Source: Henckelia pumila (taxonomy: Eukaryota > Streptophyta > Magnoliopsida > Lamiales > Gesneriaceae). From it: a stretch of 64,000 bases of DNA. The stretch spans positions 95,994,151-96,058,150 of the forward strand of contig NC_133120.1 in NCBI RefSeq assembly GCF_033568475.1, read 5' to 3'. The position numbers and the translations under genes were made by a program. Below the pieces are notes generated by a model that did not search any database, had not been told where the DNA came from, and was given only the letters and a program-made list of their open reading frames with translations. This document shows positions 43,169-55,740 of this stretch, in pieces. The first letter of the stretch is position 1. Each line of letters starts with the position of its first letter.

Positions 43169-43249
43169 TATGAGACCTCGATTCTAATCATCTAATCTCA
43201 GGATAAACAATAATAAAGCATACAAGATTACAAGTAATGAAATTTTTTA

Positions 43250-43500
43250 TAAACACATGCACGGACCCCGTGCACACATCCGTGCACGGGTCCGTGCCTA
43301 CAATTTCAAGAGCACACGGACCTCGGGTCAAGTCCGAAAGGGGGTCCGTGCAAAATATCAAAAATAGCCAATTCTCTGCCATCCTACATGGACCCTCACA
43401 CATGAAGGGCACGGGGTCCGTGAATGCACAAAAAACCAAGATTCTGAAATGCGAGGAGGCACGGACCCTTACACAAAAGAGGCACGGGGTCCGTGCTCTG
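43250..43500. repeat. GC-rich dyad cluster in E7 left LTR
   Basis: Seven or more gcacggaccc / gggtccgtgc motifs in both orientations, several arranged as inverted pairs (gtgcacggaccccgtgcac, ccgtgcacgggtccgtgc). The right-LTR copy is at 51202-51452. Confidence 0.8.
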
Positions 43501-45088
43501 CTACACCAGAAAAACTTCAGCAATTACAGAGCCGAAATCAAGCAATACAACTCCCAAATTTTCATCAAAACATAATCATGCATTAAATCACAATCTCTCC
43601 AAATAAGGCACGAAGTTCTAGAGTTGATCAATGCTCAAAAGGATAGAACATGCATCGGTTCTAGCTATTACAATCCGAATACAAAACATATCAAGTTCGA
43701 TTGCATAATCGACTTCTAAATCACCAAGGCCTCACTCTATCAACTCGACCATCTAGCCATGCGATCTCTGACTCGGTCCTGCCCCACCTGTTGCCAAACA
43801 CACATACAAAGACAAGACAACAGCCGGATAATCTGATGAGAATAATATTCCCAGTAAAAGAGACTAGCATATAATAACATGTAAATATATCAAAACATGA
43901 TATCAAATCAAATTCCACATATTCCTCAAGTAATTCATTCAATTGCGGAATTAAAATGATATGCATGACTTTAAAATTTCTGAATTATCAGACTCAGATA
44001 ATCAAATGGAATTCTTCTTTCTTTCTTTCTTTGGTTTGGGATCCCGAGGTTAAAATATCTAACGATTACACCGAACTCCCCTTTCGAGGTGGACGAGGTA
44101 TATTTTAATCCTCTAGACTCTAGGGCATTATAGTGAGTTAATCGACACTTTTAGTAAATCGCCTACCAAGGCCACTCAGCTATAATCTCCAGACCGTCTA
44201 ATTCAAAATGAATAATCAATCGTCTCAATATGAATGCATATGTAATCTCATGCATTCAAATATAAATTCAATCATAAATTCATATAAGCATATAAACATT
44301 CAAGTATGTGATTTCTTCTAGGACACTCGAATGAATCCGGATTCGATTTAATCGTCCTATTCCATCTCAAAGTCATCTTATACCTTATTCGCTTCGAAGG
44401 TACTTCAATCTGAAAAAATCAATAATAAGGATAATAATCAATATCCAATCAAATTCATTCAAAACTCAATCAAACTTCTTCGATCGATAAATAAGAAAAT
44501 CGATAATGTAACGACTTCAATCTTCCAAACTGTCCAAAGCTGCTATCTCAAAACTCTGCTGACTTCAATTCAATCTATCAGAAGGAGTCATAAGGATCGA
44601 TATCGACATCAAAAGCTCACTCAAACTCGATACGATCAAAACATAAAAACGATATCCAAAACTCAAACTGACGGCATAACGGCTATAAACTGATCAAACC
44701 GGAAACGCAGACAGCAATTCAACAATCCAATAAACTCATTTCAATCAATACATATCATTTCCAATCCAATCCCAACACCTCTCAAATTCAAAGATTTTGA
44801 AAATCACTAAGAAAATCATATTCCGATCGTCATTAGATTTTCGAACCGTCTTAGATATACTATCACAGCTACCTCAAGAACATCCTCTCCGAAAATCAAT
44901 CAATTCTAAAGACATACAAAAATTCAAACCTCGTAGAAATAATAGAAACTTACTTCCAAACGAATCATTCGACGCTGTGATCGCAGATATCAACTTCAGA
45001 TCAAATTCCAACGGACGGATCGAGCTAAAATCGAAATCACAAAGCTTGAGGAAGCTTTGAGGCGCTTCAATGGAGGGAGACATTTGGG

Positions 45089-46955
45089 TGTTGGAAAACT
45101 GGCGAGTTCCCAGACCAATTACGATTGATACCCGGTGCAGCGGAAGTTTAAAAATTTTTCATGGAACGTTTCCATGGTATGGGTATCAACCGTTCATCGA
45201 TTGAATTACGTGTGTGTAAAATTTAAATAACAATTAAATAAATTTTACCTCAAATCTCGCAACGAGATTAATGGACACCAACAGAACAATTCTGCTCTTG
45301 TTGTCTCTCCCTGGAACCGATGAACGCCTTCAATCAGGTCCACGAACAGAGGTTTAATCCCTCTGATAGATTGCACTAGAAAATCTATCAGAAGTTTTCT
45401 GCGAAGAGAATACACGAATTTGATTCGTTATTCCTTACTGCGATTCAAAATCACAGACCGGAATTTTCTCGGGCAGAGTATGGGGAGGGTTCGGCCGAAT
45501 TGTGAGAGAATAGGGGCTAGGGTTTTTCGAATTTTGTCTCTCAAAATAATGACCTGTTGTGTGTAATTTCTGTACTGAAATAACTTATTTATAATGCAGG
45601 CCACTAACACCTTAGGGCCCATTAGTCATAAGCTGGGGCCCGACAAGCAAAGCCCGCTCGTTCAGAAATTAATATAAAATTCATCGTGACTCCGATTGAT
45701 GAAACGATTTCACCAATGTGCACAGAAACCATTTCTGCACGTTTTAAAGTCAAAATAAATTTTCCTGAATCCGAATTCAGTGGTTTCCAAAAATGTCCAT
45801 CCCTATGTCATTTTAGGAAATCCTACTCCCTTACTCTTATTTAAGAAGTCCAACTCCTTAGTTCATTAAATTTAACTCTTTAAATTTAACTATCTCAACG
45901 GGGATTAAAACTCCATTACACTGTGTGACCCTCAATGGTTCAGGGATACAGCTAGCCGTGGGCTCACAACTCCTTGTGACTCGGAACAACACTTTCCGAC
46001 TTGCCCAACGAATCATGGTAAAGCGCCTAGCAACATCGCCCCATGATTCCCTAGGTATCACTGATAGTGCCTACAAGAACCAGTAGATTTTGGTTAACGT
46101 ACAGTACGGTCCCTTCATCCATATATCCCGATCGAATCAACAACCATTGGTATATCGAGAGTCGCTCAAGATTCGATAACTATGCAATACATCTTGAAGA
46201 TCAAATTAGTGACATCGCATGTGCTACTAAGAAACCATTTCTTAAATCACATCAATTACTCTGGCCAGAGATTTATCACACTAATATCTCCTCAGATCGC
46301 ATAGGATATCCACACTCGCAAGTATGTGGTGAATCCTTGACAACAATGCATTGACTCCTATATGTGTCGTAACTGTACCCAATCTCGACACCTGATGACC
46401 CCCTCAGAGTCGGTAAACGAGTCAAAGCACAGTACTAGCATATAGAGTCTCCATGATGTTTCAAGTCGTAAGGACTAATGGTGTACAACCAAAACCGCGG
46501 ACTTTATCCACTCGATAAGTGATAACCACTTGGAAAGTCCGGATAGGGTAGTTCGACTATTCATCCTATGAATATCCATTTGCATGCTTCGAACATCTCC
46601 ATGTTCCCTACCAATGAAACGTGGTACTCCGCATCGCAAATGCTAGTCTCAAACTCGAGCGATCCTTATCCTTATTATCGGACGGCTCAATCGACTAGGA
46701 ACGGTTTTAGAATATACAGTGACTATAAGATGTATTTCATGATAGACATCTCCATGTTCTACCACATCTTACATACACTATAGTATATTCAAGGTCTTTA
46801 TCAAAACAACAATAGTATATCACAATATAACAATATGAAGTAATATAAAGTCATTGCCATAAAAGTGTAAATAATATTAAACAAAAGATTGTTTATACAA
46901 AGAGTCAACAAAGCCCATAGCCACACAGTTGGCTCACTGGGCACCCACTCTTACA
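45089..46955. mobile_element. Copia-type solo LTR E8 (1867 bp)
   Basis: TGTTGGAAAACTGGCGAGTT ... CCCACTCTTACA, flanked by TSD ttggg at 45084-45088 and 46956-46960. The right E7 LTR shows the empty site (gacgtttgggagggatg), which proves the insertion. No internal coding region, PBS or PPT is present. The sequence style (cggtgcagcggaagt, gcccatagccacacagttgg) is that of plant copia LTRs. It is the relic of unequal recombination between two LTRs. Confidence 0.9.
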
Positions 46956-47151
46956 TTGGGAGGGATGAAGGAAGAGAATGGAAGACTTAGTCAAAGTCTA
47001 GATATTATAACAAATCCTCATTTTGCATTTTAGTCCCTGAAATTTCTAAAAATTGCATTCTAGTCCCTGATCCAAATCGAATCGGCCCTCGACTTCTAGA
47101 ATCTCTGATTATCTCAAATAAAGTCCATTAAGATAATTTTGGTGCGTTACA

Positions 47152-47164
47152 ATTCTCCCCCTCT
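47152..47164 (-). other. E7 polypurine tract
   Basis: Minus agagggggagaat abuts the 3' LTR. Confidence 0.7.
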
Positions 47165-47172
47165 AAGAATCA

Positions 47173-47189
47173 ATTTCGTCCTCGAAATC
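47173..47189. promoter_or_regulatory. PPT-adjacent conserved motif (E7 copy)
   Basis: atttcgtcctcgaaatc, as at 33808-33825 and 58234-58250. Confidence 0.5.
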
Positions 47190-50100
47190 AATTACAGTTC
47201 TATCACAAGGTCGAGGATAGAATCACAGGACTACAATAAGAATTTACATCTCGTAACTAAGTCCAAAATATACTTCCAATCTAACTCTGAATCATTCGTC
47301 TCAATCAGTTCGACATCTCAACAACAGGAGAAAGTCAGAAACTCTAGTCGATTAATTCATCAACATTCCATCAGTCTATCAAAAGTCGTCTCATCCTCGT
47401 CAGAACATCCTTACAATTCAGTCACATTTCGAATCATCTACCGTTCTAACTCATGAGACACAGAAAGTTCACCTCGAAAATGAAGGAGATCTTCATCTCT
47501 CCTCGTACAACTTCTAGAGAGGTGTTTTCCATATATCATTAGATCGTTTCCATTGTACGAAGTTTCCACAAAAATCAAGAATTCTGCCAACTAGTGCTAA
47601 GTCGAGCACTACAACTCATGGCAATTCCTCTAAAGTTCGACTCATCTGATCTGGTTGTACGTCGTTTTGAGGGTAACGAATCGAAACTAGTTGAAATCAA
47701 CAACAAAAATTCTCTTCAAAGTATATGCCGAGAGAACAATAACATCAAGGATCTCTGTCGAGACCGACAGACTTCGGCAATTCATGACATCTGAAAACCT
47801 CTGACAAGATATCAATTCTCTGTTCTTCATCAAAATCATTCTGTACAGAAAACTCTAGCAGATTCCATCAATCAATCAATCAATCAGAAACAGACAGTAG
47901 ATAAAATAAGAATAATTCCAAAATCTCAATAAGAAGAAATCCCAGCACTGAAAGATCATCAGCACTGAAAATCAGAATACATGAAAGCGGATAATTAAAA
48001 ATTCCATAACCAGATAATAAGGATCGAAGAAATTCATCAATAAGAATTCCTAATTTCAACTAATACTTCAGAAAGATTAGGTCAACAGAAAATTCTTCAA
48101 CAATGCAGGAGTATTCATCAAATCAAACGGCATGTCCAAAGTTCAAAACGGCCAAACTTAAACCCGGAAATGATTCTGAGAAATTTCTCTCTTTACAAAC
48201 CTCCTATAGATAAATTTCGGATCCCCCTTCAGTGTCGAACTCGTTCTGACAATCGGGACCAATCTAGAATTCATTCCGAACAACTTTAGTCGTTCAATAA
48301 CCACTGGCACATCAACCAGTTACAATCCAATACATCAACTATAAAGTTTCAGGAGTTCGTTCATACTATTTTGTAACAATATTCATTCAACAGAATAAAT
48401 CAAGAATTCTTAGAATCGAGAATTCTTAACGGAGGATTCCATCACTCGTAAAATGATACTCCGATGACATCTCATCTCAGACTCAACAAAGTAGCCTTGC
48501 TACGAAAATCATCGAATTGTGACCCCAATTCCATTCTGAATCAGAATAGACTGTACAACAGAAAATCGGATCGTTCTCTCTCTGACTGTTGACAGTTCAT
48601 AACATCAAAAGCCATACCTCGAACCTCATGCTTCCTCGTCCTCTATTCGATCTGATTCCTCAATTCATCAAACATCTTCCGATCATCTGGAAGAACACTG
48701 AATGAACTTCCAAGTTCCAATCTCCTTATACTCTGTCTCAAATCGGAACATCTAGCACAACAAAAGTTATTCGCTAAGAAGGCAACAATATAAACCTGAA
48801 ACTCAGATTATACCCAGATATGATCTATCTTCATCAGATTCTGAAAGGTCGAATCTGATTCCAAAGCGTTCTCAATTTTCTCAATCAACTCTGGTTCGAA
48901 ATCGAATGAAGGAGTCAAGATAAATGTTCCATCTGTTCCTGACTCTAACAGAAGTGCAGCAATCATCTGTCAAAGAGGACAACTGAAGTAGATAAAATAA
49001 GAACAAATCATTCAGCTTAAATTCTTAGCTGTTACAATCAATTCTCCGGATAACAATAGAATTCGCAGTCAGATTAATCGTCCTCTAAAACTCTCTCTCC
49101 CAACTCATAATCAGTTCGGACTGCGACGATCAACTTCTATCTTCCAAGATCAGAACAGATTACGAAAATCTTCCAAGCAAGAAAAAGATGCTAGATATTT
49201 CGAGCAATAAGATCTCTGTGAGACTCAAATCGAAAACTAACATTGCGTCTCGAGCGTCTTCAACTTCGTCGACGCTCAAGTTAACGAGGAGTTCTTCTGA
49301 ACAGAAATAAGTCTCAACTCTCAATAAGAAGGAGTGCAAAGCACCGAAAGATCATCAATACCAAAGAAATCAATAATACTGAGGTGCTATTCAATCTCTC
49401 CTTCAATTCAATAGGAACTGGTCTCAAAGATACACACTAACAGAAGAACATAATCTGCTGAGTAATCGTCTTCTCAACAATAAGAATTCCTCAAAGGATT
49501 CGCGATAGAACACGCTAAATCCTAGAATCTTCAAATTTTAGATAAGGACGTCAATCCAGATTAATTCATAACAGCTCCAGTCTTGAGGTGTTCTAAAAAT
49601 TCCATCTTCCTAGAGAAAAGATCGAGGAAAAGACAACTCGGTCTCAACAAGATTCAGACGTCAAAAGAATAGCATAATTGATCGGCATGCAAATCTGCGA
49701 ACAATTCTTAAAGAATTTGAAAGACCAATACGGCTCTTCGAAGGATAAGAGATTCATCGATAAGAATACTCAAGAACTCATCTACAAATATCTGAAAGAT
49801 TCGGTTCAAAGGACTCATAACATTGCAGATGCAATTCCAATTCAATCTGTATGCTAAAATTCAAGTCGGTCGTACTACATTCTGAATTCGATCTCTGAAA
49901 CCTCTTCCCTTCAGATTATCAGTCGATGATGTCTGATCTAAATTCAATGTTGAACTCTTCCTCTCGACGCGGAGGCAAATCTGGAATCTCAAAAAGAAAA
50001 ACATCAGCAAATTCAACAACTCTTTAAAATCAACCAACACGGCTGATTGAAGACATCATCGGAGGTAAATCCACTCGTCTGTCATCTTAAATCCGAATCT

Positions 50101-51057
50101 GGAAACAATCTGAAATCAACCTCGGTTGCTCTGTACTCGGTTAATGCACTACATCGATAATATAATCAAAATCTAATAACTGAAGTATAGTACTGTTCTG
50201 TACAATCAACTCCCTTCGAAACAAAGTTCAAAAATTCGAACTAAACTCACCGCAACTAATTCAGATACTCAAAAGTAGAGGAAGCATTAATCTAACTTCT
50301 CAATAAGAAGAAAAAGTTGCATCAATATCTAACAGTATAAGAGTCGAAAGACCAAAATCGAACAGTTACCTGCTTTATCATCGTCAGGAGCAGTTAGAGT
50401 CTGTGAATCCTCGATAAGAGCAAGTACCACAGCCTGTCGCAGAAATTCGGATTTAAACAAACTCTACGAAACGAACAAACCTTGTTTCTCTAAGGCTTTC
50501 TTCTTCGATAACCACCAATCCTTTCGAAATGCCTTGCAGTTGGTACCCAACTAACCGAATCCGTCGTTCGTCCGTGTAATCTAAAAAAATCAAAAAACTG
50601 ATCGATCTCTTCTAATCAGCTTTCACACCCAAACTCATTCTCAGAACTACTCAAAGTTGGAGGGCTAAAAGACTGAAATCTCATCAGTAATGATTCCCTC
50701 AGTGTCGGAGTAACATCCATCAGTTCAATCATAGAACAATTATGTACCATCGGGTTCGCTACTAATTGAATCCTGTTCAAAACATGCCAAATGGAAAATC
50801 TGATTCAAGAGGATTAGGACACAACATCTCAATTACATCTATCTGGTGTCCAAAAACCTCATCTCGACATACTCATTCGATATCTAGAGTATTCAATGCA
50901 ACCAGTAACCCGAAATAGTTCGTATCTCAATTAATTCATGCTTTAAAAATTAAATCACATATCCAAGTAATTCAAATAATTCTCAATCATAAAGCATGCT
51001 TGCATATTCTTCAACCATAGAATTAATCAATCACATGCGAGAATTCAATTCATGCGG
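47190..51057 (-). pseudogene. E7 interior: decayed gag/protease remnant in non-coding sequence
   Basis: No intact frame. 50430-50760 aligns by eye, on minus, with the E1 gag region (2030-2290), and 50356-50374 (aatcgaacagttacctgct) with E1 1151-1169 in its protease region. 47190-50350 is AT-rich without recognisable RT or integrase. Confidence 0.55.
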
Positions 51058-51075
51058 ACTCGATCTACCCCGCTC
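51058..51075 (-). promoter_or_regulatory. Leader motif shared with E1 and E5 (E7 copy)
   Basis: actcgatctaccccgctc, identical to E1 2674-2691; the identity extends upstream over aattcaattcatgcgg. Confidence 0.6.
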
Positions 51076-51103
51076 GCTTCTAAATTTGGTTCAAGATCTT
51101 ATC

Positions 51104-51115
51104 TCTCTGATACCA
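51104..51115 (-). other. E7 primer-binding site
   Basis: Minus TGGTATCAGAGA, Met-tRNA type with a last-base change, followed by the spacer cttaa and the LTR. Confidence 0.8.
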
Positions 51116-51120
51116 CTTAA

Positions 51121-53144
51121 TATGAGACCTCGATTCTAATCATTTAATCTCAGGATAAACAATAGTAAAGCATACAAGATTACAAGTAATGAAATTTTTT
51201 ATAAACACGTGCACGGACCCCGTGCACACATCCGTGCACGGGTCCGTGCCTACAATTTCAAGAACACACGGACCCCGGGTCAAGTCCGGAAGGGGGTCCG
51301 TGCAAAACATCAAAAATATCCAATTCTCTGCCAGCCTACATGGACCCTTACACATGAAGGGCACGGGGTCCATGCATGCACAAAAAACCAAGATTTTGAA
51401 ATGCGAGGAGGCACGGACCCTTACACAAAAGAGGCACGGGGTCCGTACTCTGCTACACCAGAAAAACTTCAGCAATTACAGAGCCGAAATCAAGCAATAC
51501 AACTCCCAAATTTTCATCAAAACATAATCATGCATTAAATCACAATCTCTCCAAATAAGACATGAAGTTCTAGAGTTGATCAATGCTCAAAAGGATAGAA
51601 CATGCATCGGTTCTAGCTATTAAAATCCGAATACAAAACATATCAAGTTCGATTACATAATCAACTTCTAAAACACCAAGGTCTCACTCTATCAACTCGA
51701 CCATCTAGCCATGCGATCTCTGACTCGGTCCTGCCCCACCTGTTGCCAAGCACACATAAAAATACAAGACAACAGCCAAATAATCCGGTGAAAATAATAT
51801 TTCCAGTAAAAGAGACTAGCATATAATAACATGTAAATATATCAAAACATGATATCAAATCAAATTCCACATATTCCTCAAGTAATTCATTCAATTGCGG
51901 AATTAAAATGATATGCATGACTTTAAAACTTCTGGATTATCAGACTCAGATAATCAAATGGAATTCTTCTTTCTTTCTTTCTTCGGTTTGGGATCCCGAG
52001 GTTAAAATATCCAACGATTACACCGAACTCCCCTTTCGAGGTGGACGAGGTATATTTTAATCTTCTTGACTCTAGGGCATTATAGTGAGTTAATCGACAC
52101 TTGTAGTAAATCGCCTACCAAGGCCACTTAGCTATAATCTCCAGATTGTCTAATTCAAAATGAATAATCAATCGTCTCAATATGAATGCATATGTAATCT
52201 TATGCATTCAAATATAAATTCAATCATAAATTCATATAAGCATATAAACATGCAAGTATGTGATTTCTTCTAGGACACTCGAATGAATCCGGATTCGAGT
52301 TAATCGTCATATTCCATCTCAAAGTCATCTTATACCTTATTCGCTTCGAAGGTACTTCAATCTGAAAAAATCAATAATAAGGATAATAATCAATATCCAA
52401 TCAAATTCATTCAAAACTCAATCAAACTTCTTCGACCGATAAATAAGAAAATCGATACTGCACCGACTTCAATCTTCCAAACTGTCCAAAGCTGCTATCT
52501 CGCAACTCTACTAACTGCAATTCAATCTATCAGAAGGAGTCATAAGGATCAATATCGACATCAAAAGCTCACTCAAACTCGATACGATCAAAAAATTCAT
52601 TTTAATCAATACATATCATTTCCAATCCAATCCCAACACATCTCAAATTCAAAGATTTTGAAAATCACTAAGAAAATCATAACAATTCCGATCGTCGTTA
52701 GATTTTTGAACCGTCTTAGATATACTATCCAGCTACCTCAAGAACATCCTCTCCGAAAATCAATCAATTCTAAAGACATCCAAAAATTCAAACCTCATAG
52801 AAATAATAGAAACTTACTTTCAAACGGAGCACTCGAAGCTGTGATCGCAGATATCAACTTCAAATCAAATTCCAACGGACGGATCGAGCTAAAATCGAAA
52901 TCACAAAGCTTGAGAAAGCTTTGAGGCGCTTCAATGGAGGGAGACGTTTGGGAGGGATGAAGGAAGAGAATGGAAGACTTAGTCAAAGTCTAGATATTAT
53001 AACAAATCCTCATTTTGCATTTTAGTTCCTAAAATTTCCGAAAAATTACATTCTAGTCCCTTATCCAAATCGAATCGGCCCTCGACTTTTAGAATCTCTG
53101 ATTATCTCAAATAAAGTCCATTAAGATAAATTTGGTGCGTTACA
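51121..53144 (-). repeat. E7 5' LTR (2024 bp)
   Basis: Begins tatgagacctcg, ends ggtgcgttaca, followed by the TSD gatat. It carries the dyad cluster at 51202-51452 and TATAATAT on minus at 52994-53001. Confidence 0.9.
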
Positions 53145-54697
53145 GATATGATCAGGGAAGAGTTTGCCCGGCGGGCAGCCGAGAGGAATGCTGCTAAAGA
53201 GAAAACCCAAGTCTTGGCTGAGCGGAGGAAAAAGGCCCGGATGGAGGAAGAGAGTCCTGTTCATCCGCAAAGTCCTTTGCGTCTACCAACTGTGGTAGTC
53301 CCTCCGTCCACAGTGCCTCTTATTTCGGCTGTTCCCTCTCCCCCTTCAAGTGCTGCAGTTGCTGGGACTTATGTCATGGCGTTGGCTCTACCTCAAATTG
53401 CCTCCCAAGCCCAGCTATCCCTGTCATCGGAGGACTTGGAAGATGAGGTGCCGCTTTCCCAACATAAAAGGAAAATCGTCCAGGTCTCCCAGATGATCGA
53501 CCTGACGGACTCGAAGGACGTCCTGCCTCCCAAAAACCTGGCCCCAGCTGGCCCCACTTCTTCTATGGACCTTCGGGCCTCGGGCTGGGATGCATCCGTC
53601 TCTGGTGGTGACCCAACCCACCATGCCTGGGGTGACCAAGTGGATGCTACCTCCTGGGGCTCTCAATTCCCTCTATTCCTATCAGGGACAGCCTCCTCCA
53701 AGGTTGCCCTAATCCAAAGCCTGCTTTCCCTGGAAGATCACTCCTTACTGGCGACTCGTGGTATCACCTCCAAACTATCCGAGGGTGTCTCGCATGCTTA
53801 TACGATAAACTCTGAACCCTGGATACCTAAAAAAAAGGTGCTTGTACACTTCCTTATTTAATCAACTGGTTTCCTTGGATGCAGGGCTTATGCATGCTGG
53901 CCAATGCCCTTGATGAGGCGAACGCTAGTCTCGCCTGAGAGAGCAAGAGGTGTGGCTCTTTTGAGGAGTATATCACTCTGCTCCAATCGCAGGCAGCCGT
54001 CCTGAGAGAGACTCATGAGGCGGAGGTTCGATCCCACCGAGAGTCTCTGGAGGGTTTTCGGGCAGATGTGGCGCGAGTGGAGGAGAGCTGGCAGTGAAAA
54101 CTAGTTGAGGTCCAAGATCGCCGTTCCTCCGAGATTCAATCTCTTGAGGCTCAAATAGAGCAAATTACCCGGGAGCTTGGTCAGGCTCGGGAGGAAAAAG
54201 ACCTAGCTTGAAATGAAGTGGGTAGGCTTCAGGATTCCGCGGAGATGATGCAGAACCAGTTGATAATCGCCCGTACGGAGGCGGATATGCACCATTCTTC
54301 AGCCCTGGATGCTGACCAGGCTTTGGAGGAGCGCTCCGGTACTGAAGCTGAATGGCGGAAATCTTTCCTGTCTTCTAAGAAATTTGAGAAGACTATGATG
54401 GACAGGTCCTTCGAATACTTTGCCCAGGGTTTCGATCTCTGTTCTGCTCAGTACGAAGCAACTTGCTTAATTCAAGAAGGGATTCCAAATCTCAACCAGG
54501 CCATTGCTTCTCTACCTTCCGGACCCGCGAATGAAGGAGAAAAATCTCAGGAAGGGGCAACTGCAGACGGAGGGGAAAAACTCAAGAGGAGGCCAATGTG
54601 TCAGAGCCTCGGGCTTAGACTATTACCCCCCCTTTTTTTTCTTTCCAAGCTTCCCAACTTTTGTATATGTAAACTTTGTGATTCCTTTATCATTTAA
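53145..54697 (+). pseudogene. E6 antisense ORF, 3' part (coiled-coil protein)
   Basis: Continues the frame begun at 42145. MIREEFARRAAERNAAKEK starts a long charged helix, then a Pro/Ser-rich region with SQMIDLTDSKD. A possible short intron (53838-53884, 47 bases, unusually small for plants) or a lesion lies after PWIPKKK. The remainder is coiled coil (LRETHEAEVRSHRESLEGF, IQSLEAQIEQITRELGQARE, then RSFEYFAQGFDLCSAQ) interrupted by TGA at about 53937 and other stops. It ends near 54697. Function unknown; it belongs to the extra ORF of Tat-like elements. Confidence 0.6.
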
Positions 54698-54779
54698 TGT
54701 CAAATGTTGTTCCTTATTCGTATTTTATTTACCTTAGTCTTATCACAATAATCTTCTTTTGAGGGCAACGATTCTTATT

Positions 54780-55590
54780 GTCAGAGTGGCGGATCACCTG
54801 GATTTTTAGATGCCAGGGTGGTGGATCACCTGGATTTTTAAATGCCAGGATGATGGATCACCTGGACTTATATTGCTCGTCAATTACCACGAGAGTTAGA
54901 GTACAAGGGTGGTGGATCACCTGGGTTTTTAGATGCCAGGGTGGTGGATCACCTGGGTTTTTTGGTGCCAGGGTGGTGGATCACCTGGACTTATATTGCT
55001 CGTGAATTACCAGGGGCGTTAGAGTACCAGGGTGGTAAATCACCTGGGTTTTTAGATGCCAGGGTGGTGGATCACCTGGATTTTTAAATGCCAGGGTGAT
55101 GGATCACCTGAACTTATATTGCTCGTGAATTACCACGAGCGTTAGAGTACCAGGGTGGTGGATCACCTGGGTTTTTAGATGGTAGGGTGGTGGATCACCT
55201 GGGTTTTTTGGTGCCAGGGTGGTGGATCACCTGGACTTATATTGCTCGTGAATTACCAGGGACGTTAGAGTACCAGGGTGGTAGATCACCTGAGTTTTTA
55301 GATGCCAGGGTGGTGGATCACCTGGATTTTTAAATGCCAGGGTGATGGATCACCTGGACTTATATTGCCCGTAAATTACCACGAGCATTAGAGTACCAGG
55401 GTGGTGGATCACTTGGGTTTTTAGATGCCAGGGTGGTGGAATTCCCGGGTTTTTTGGTGCCAGGGTGGTGGATCACCGGACTTATATTGCTCGTGAATTA
55501 CCACGGGCGTTCGAGTACCAGGGTGGTAGATCACCTGGGTTTTTAGATGCCAGGGTGGTGGATCACCTGGACTTATATTCTGTGTTTACA
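54780..55590. repeat. Minisatellite in E6 (about 32-bp unit)
   Basis: About twenty copies of ccagggtggtggatcacctg plus a gtttttagatg linker, with a longer higher-order period that includes cttatattgctcgtgaatta and gcgttagagta. It lies between pol and the antisense ORF, a place where Tat elements often carry tandem arrays. Confidence 0.92.
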
Positions 55591-55740
55591 ATAGATCCAA
55601 ACATACTTTTTATTTATACAACCGGCAGAAACATAATTTACAAATGAGTTTGAACTTTTTAAGAATAGTAAGACTTAAGATGCATAGTGTTCCAGGGCCT
55701 CTGTAGGACTTTGCCCCGGCTGTCTTCCAAATACCAGGCG

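Larger units (their letters stand above)
43169..47151 (-). repeat. E7 3' LTR with nested solo LTR
   Basis: On plus begins tatgagacctcg and ends ggtgcgttaca, so the terminus is TA rather than the usual TG on this side, in both LTRs. Without the 1.87 kb insertion it is about 2.1 kb; it retains a roughly 90-base segment (near 44640-44730) missing from the right LTR. Confidence 0.88.
43169..53144 (-). mobile_element. Non-coding chromovirus derivative E7
   Basis: Two LTRs (43169-47151, carrying a solo-LTR insertion, and 51121-53144), TSD GATAT, PBS on minus at 51104-51115, polypurine tract at 47152-47164. The interior holds only decayed gag/protease-region sequence. LTR ends, leader and PBS spacer (cttaa) match E1, so E7 is a deleted relative of that lineage. 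Confidence 0.9.

Noticed and set aside
46067-46354. 95-codon frame inside the copia solo LTR
   Set aside because: LTR sequence; no retroviral or host domain.
53838-53884. Second intron of the E6 antisense ORF
   Set aside because: Only 47 bases, below the usual plant minimum; kept as a possibility, not called.
54780-55590. CRISPR-like regular repeats
   Set aside because: The spacers are themselves repeated and there are no cas genes; the genome is a plant. It is a minisatellite.
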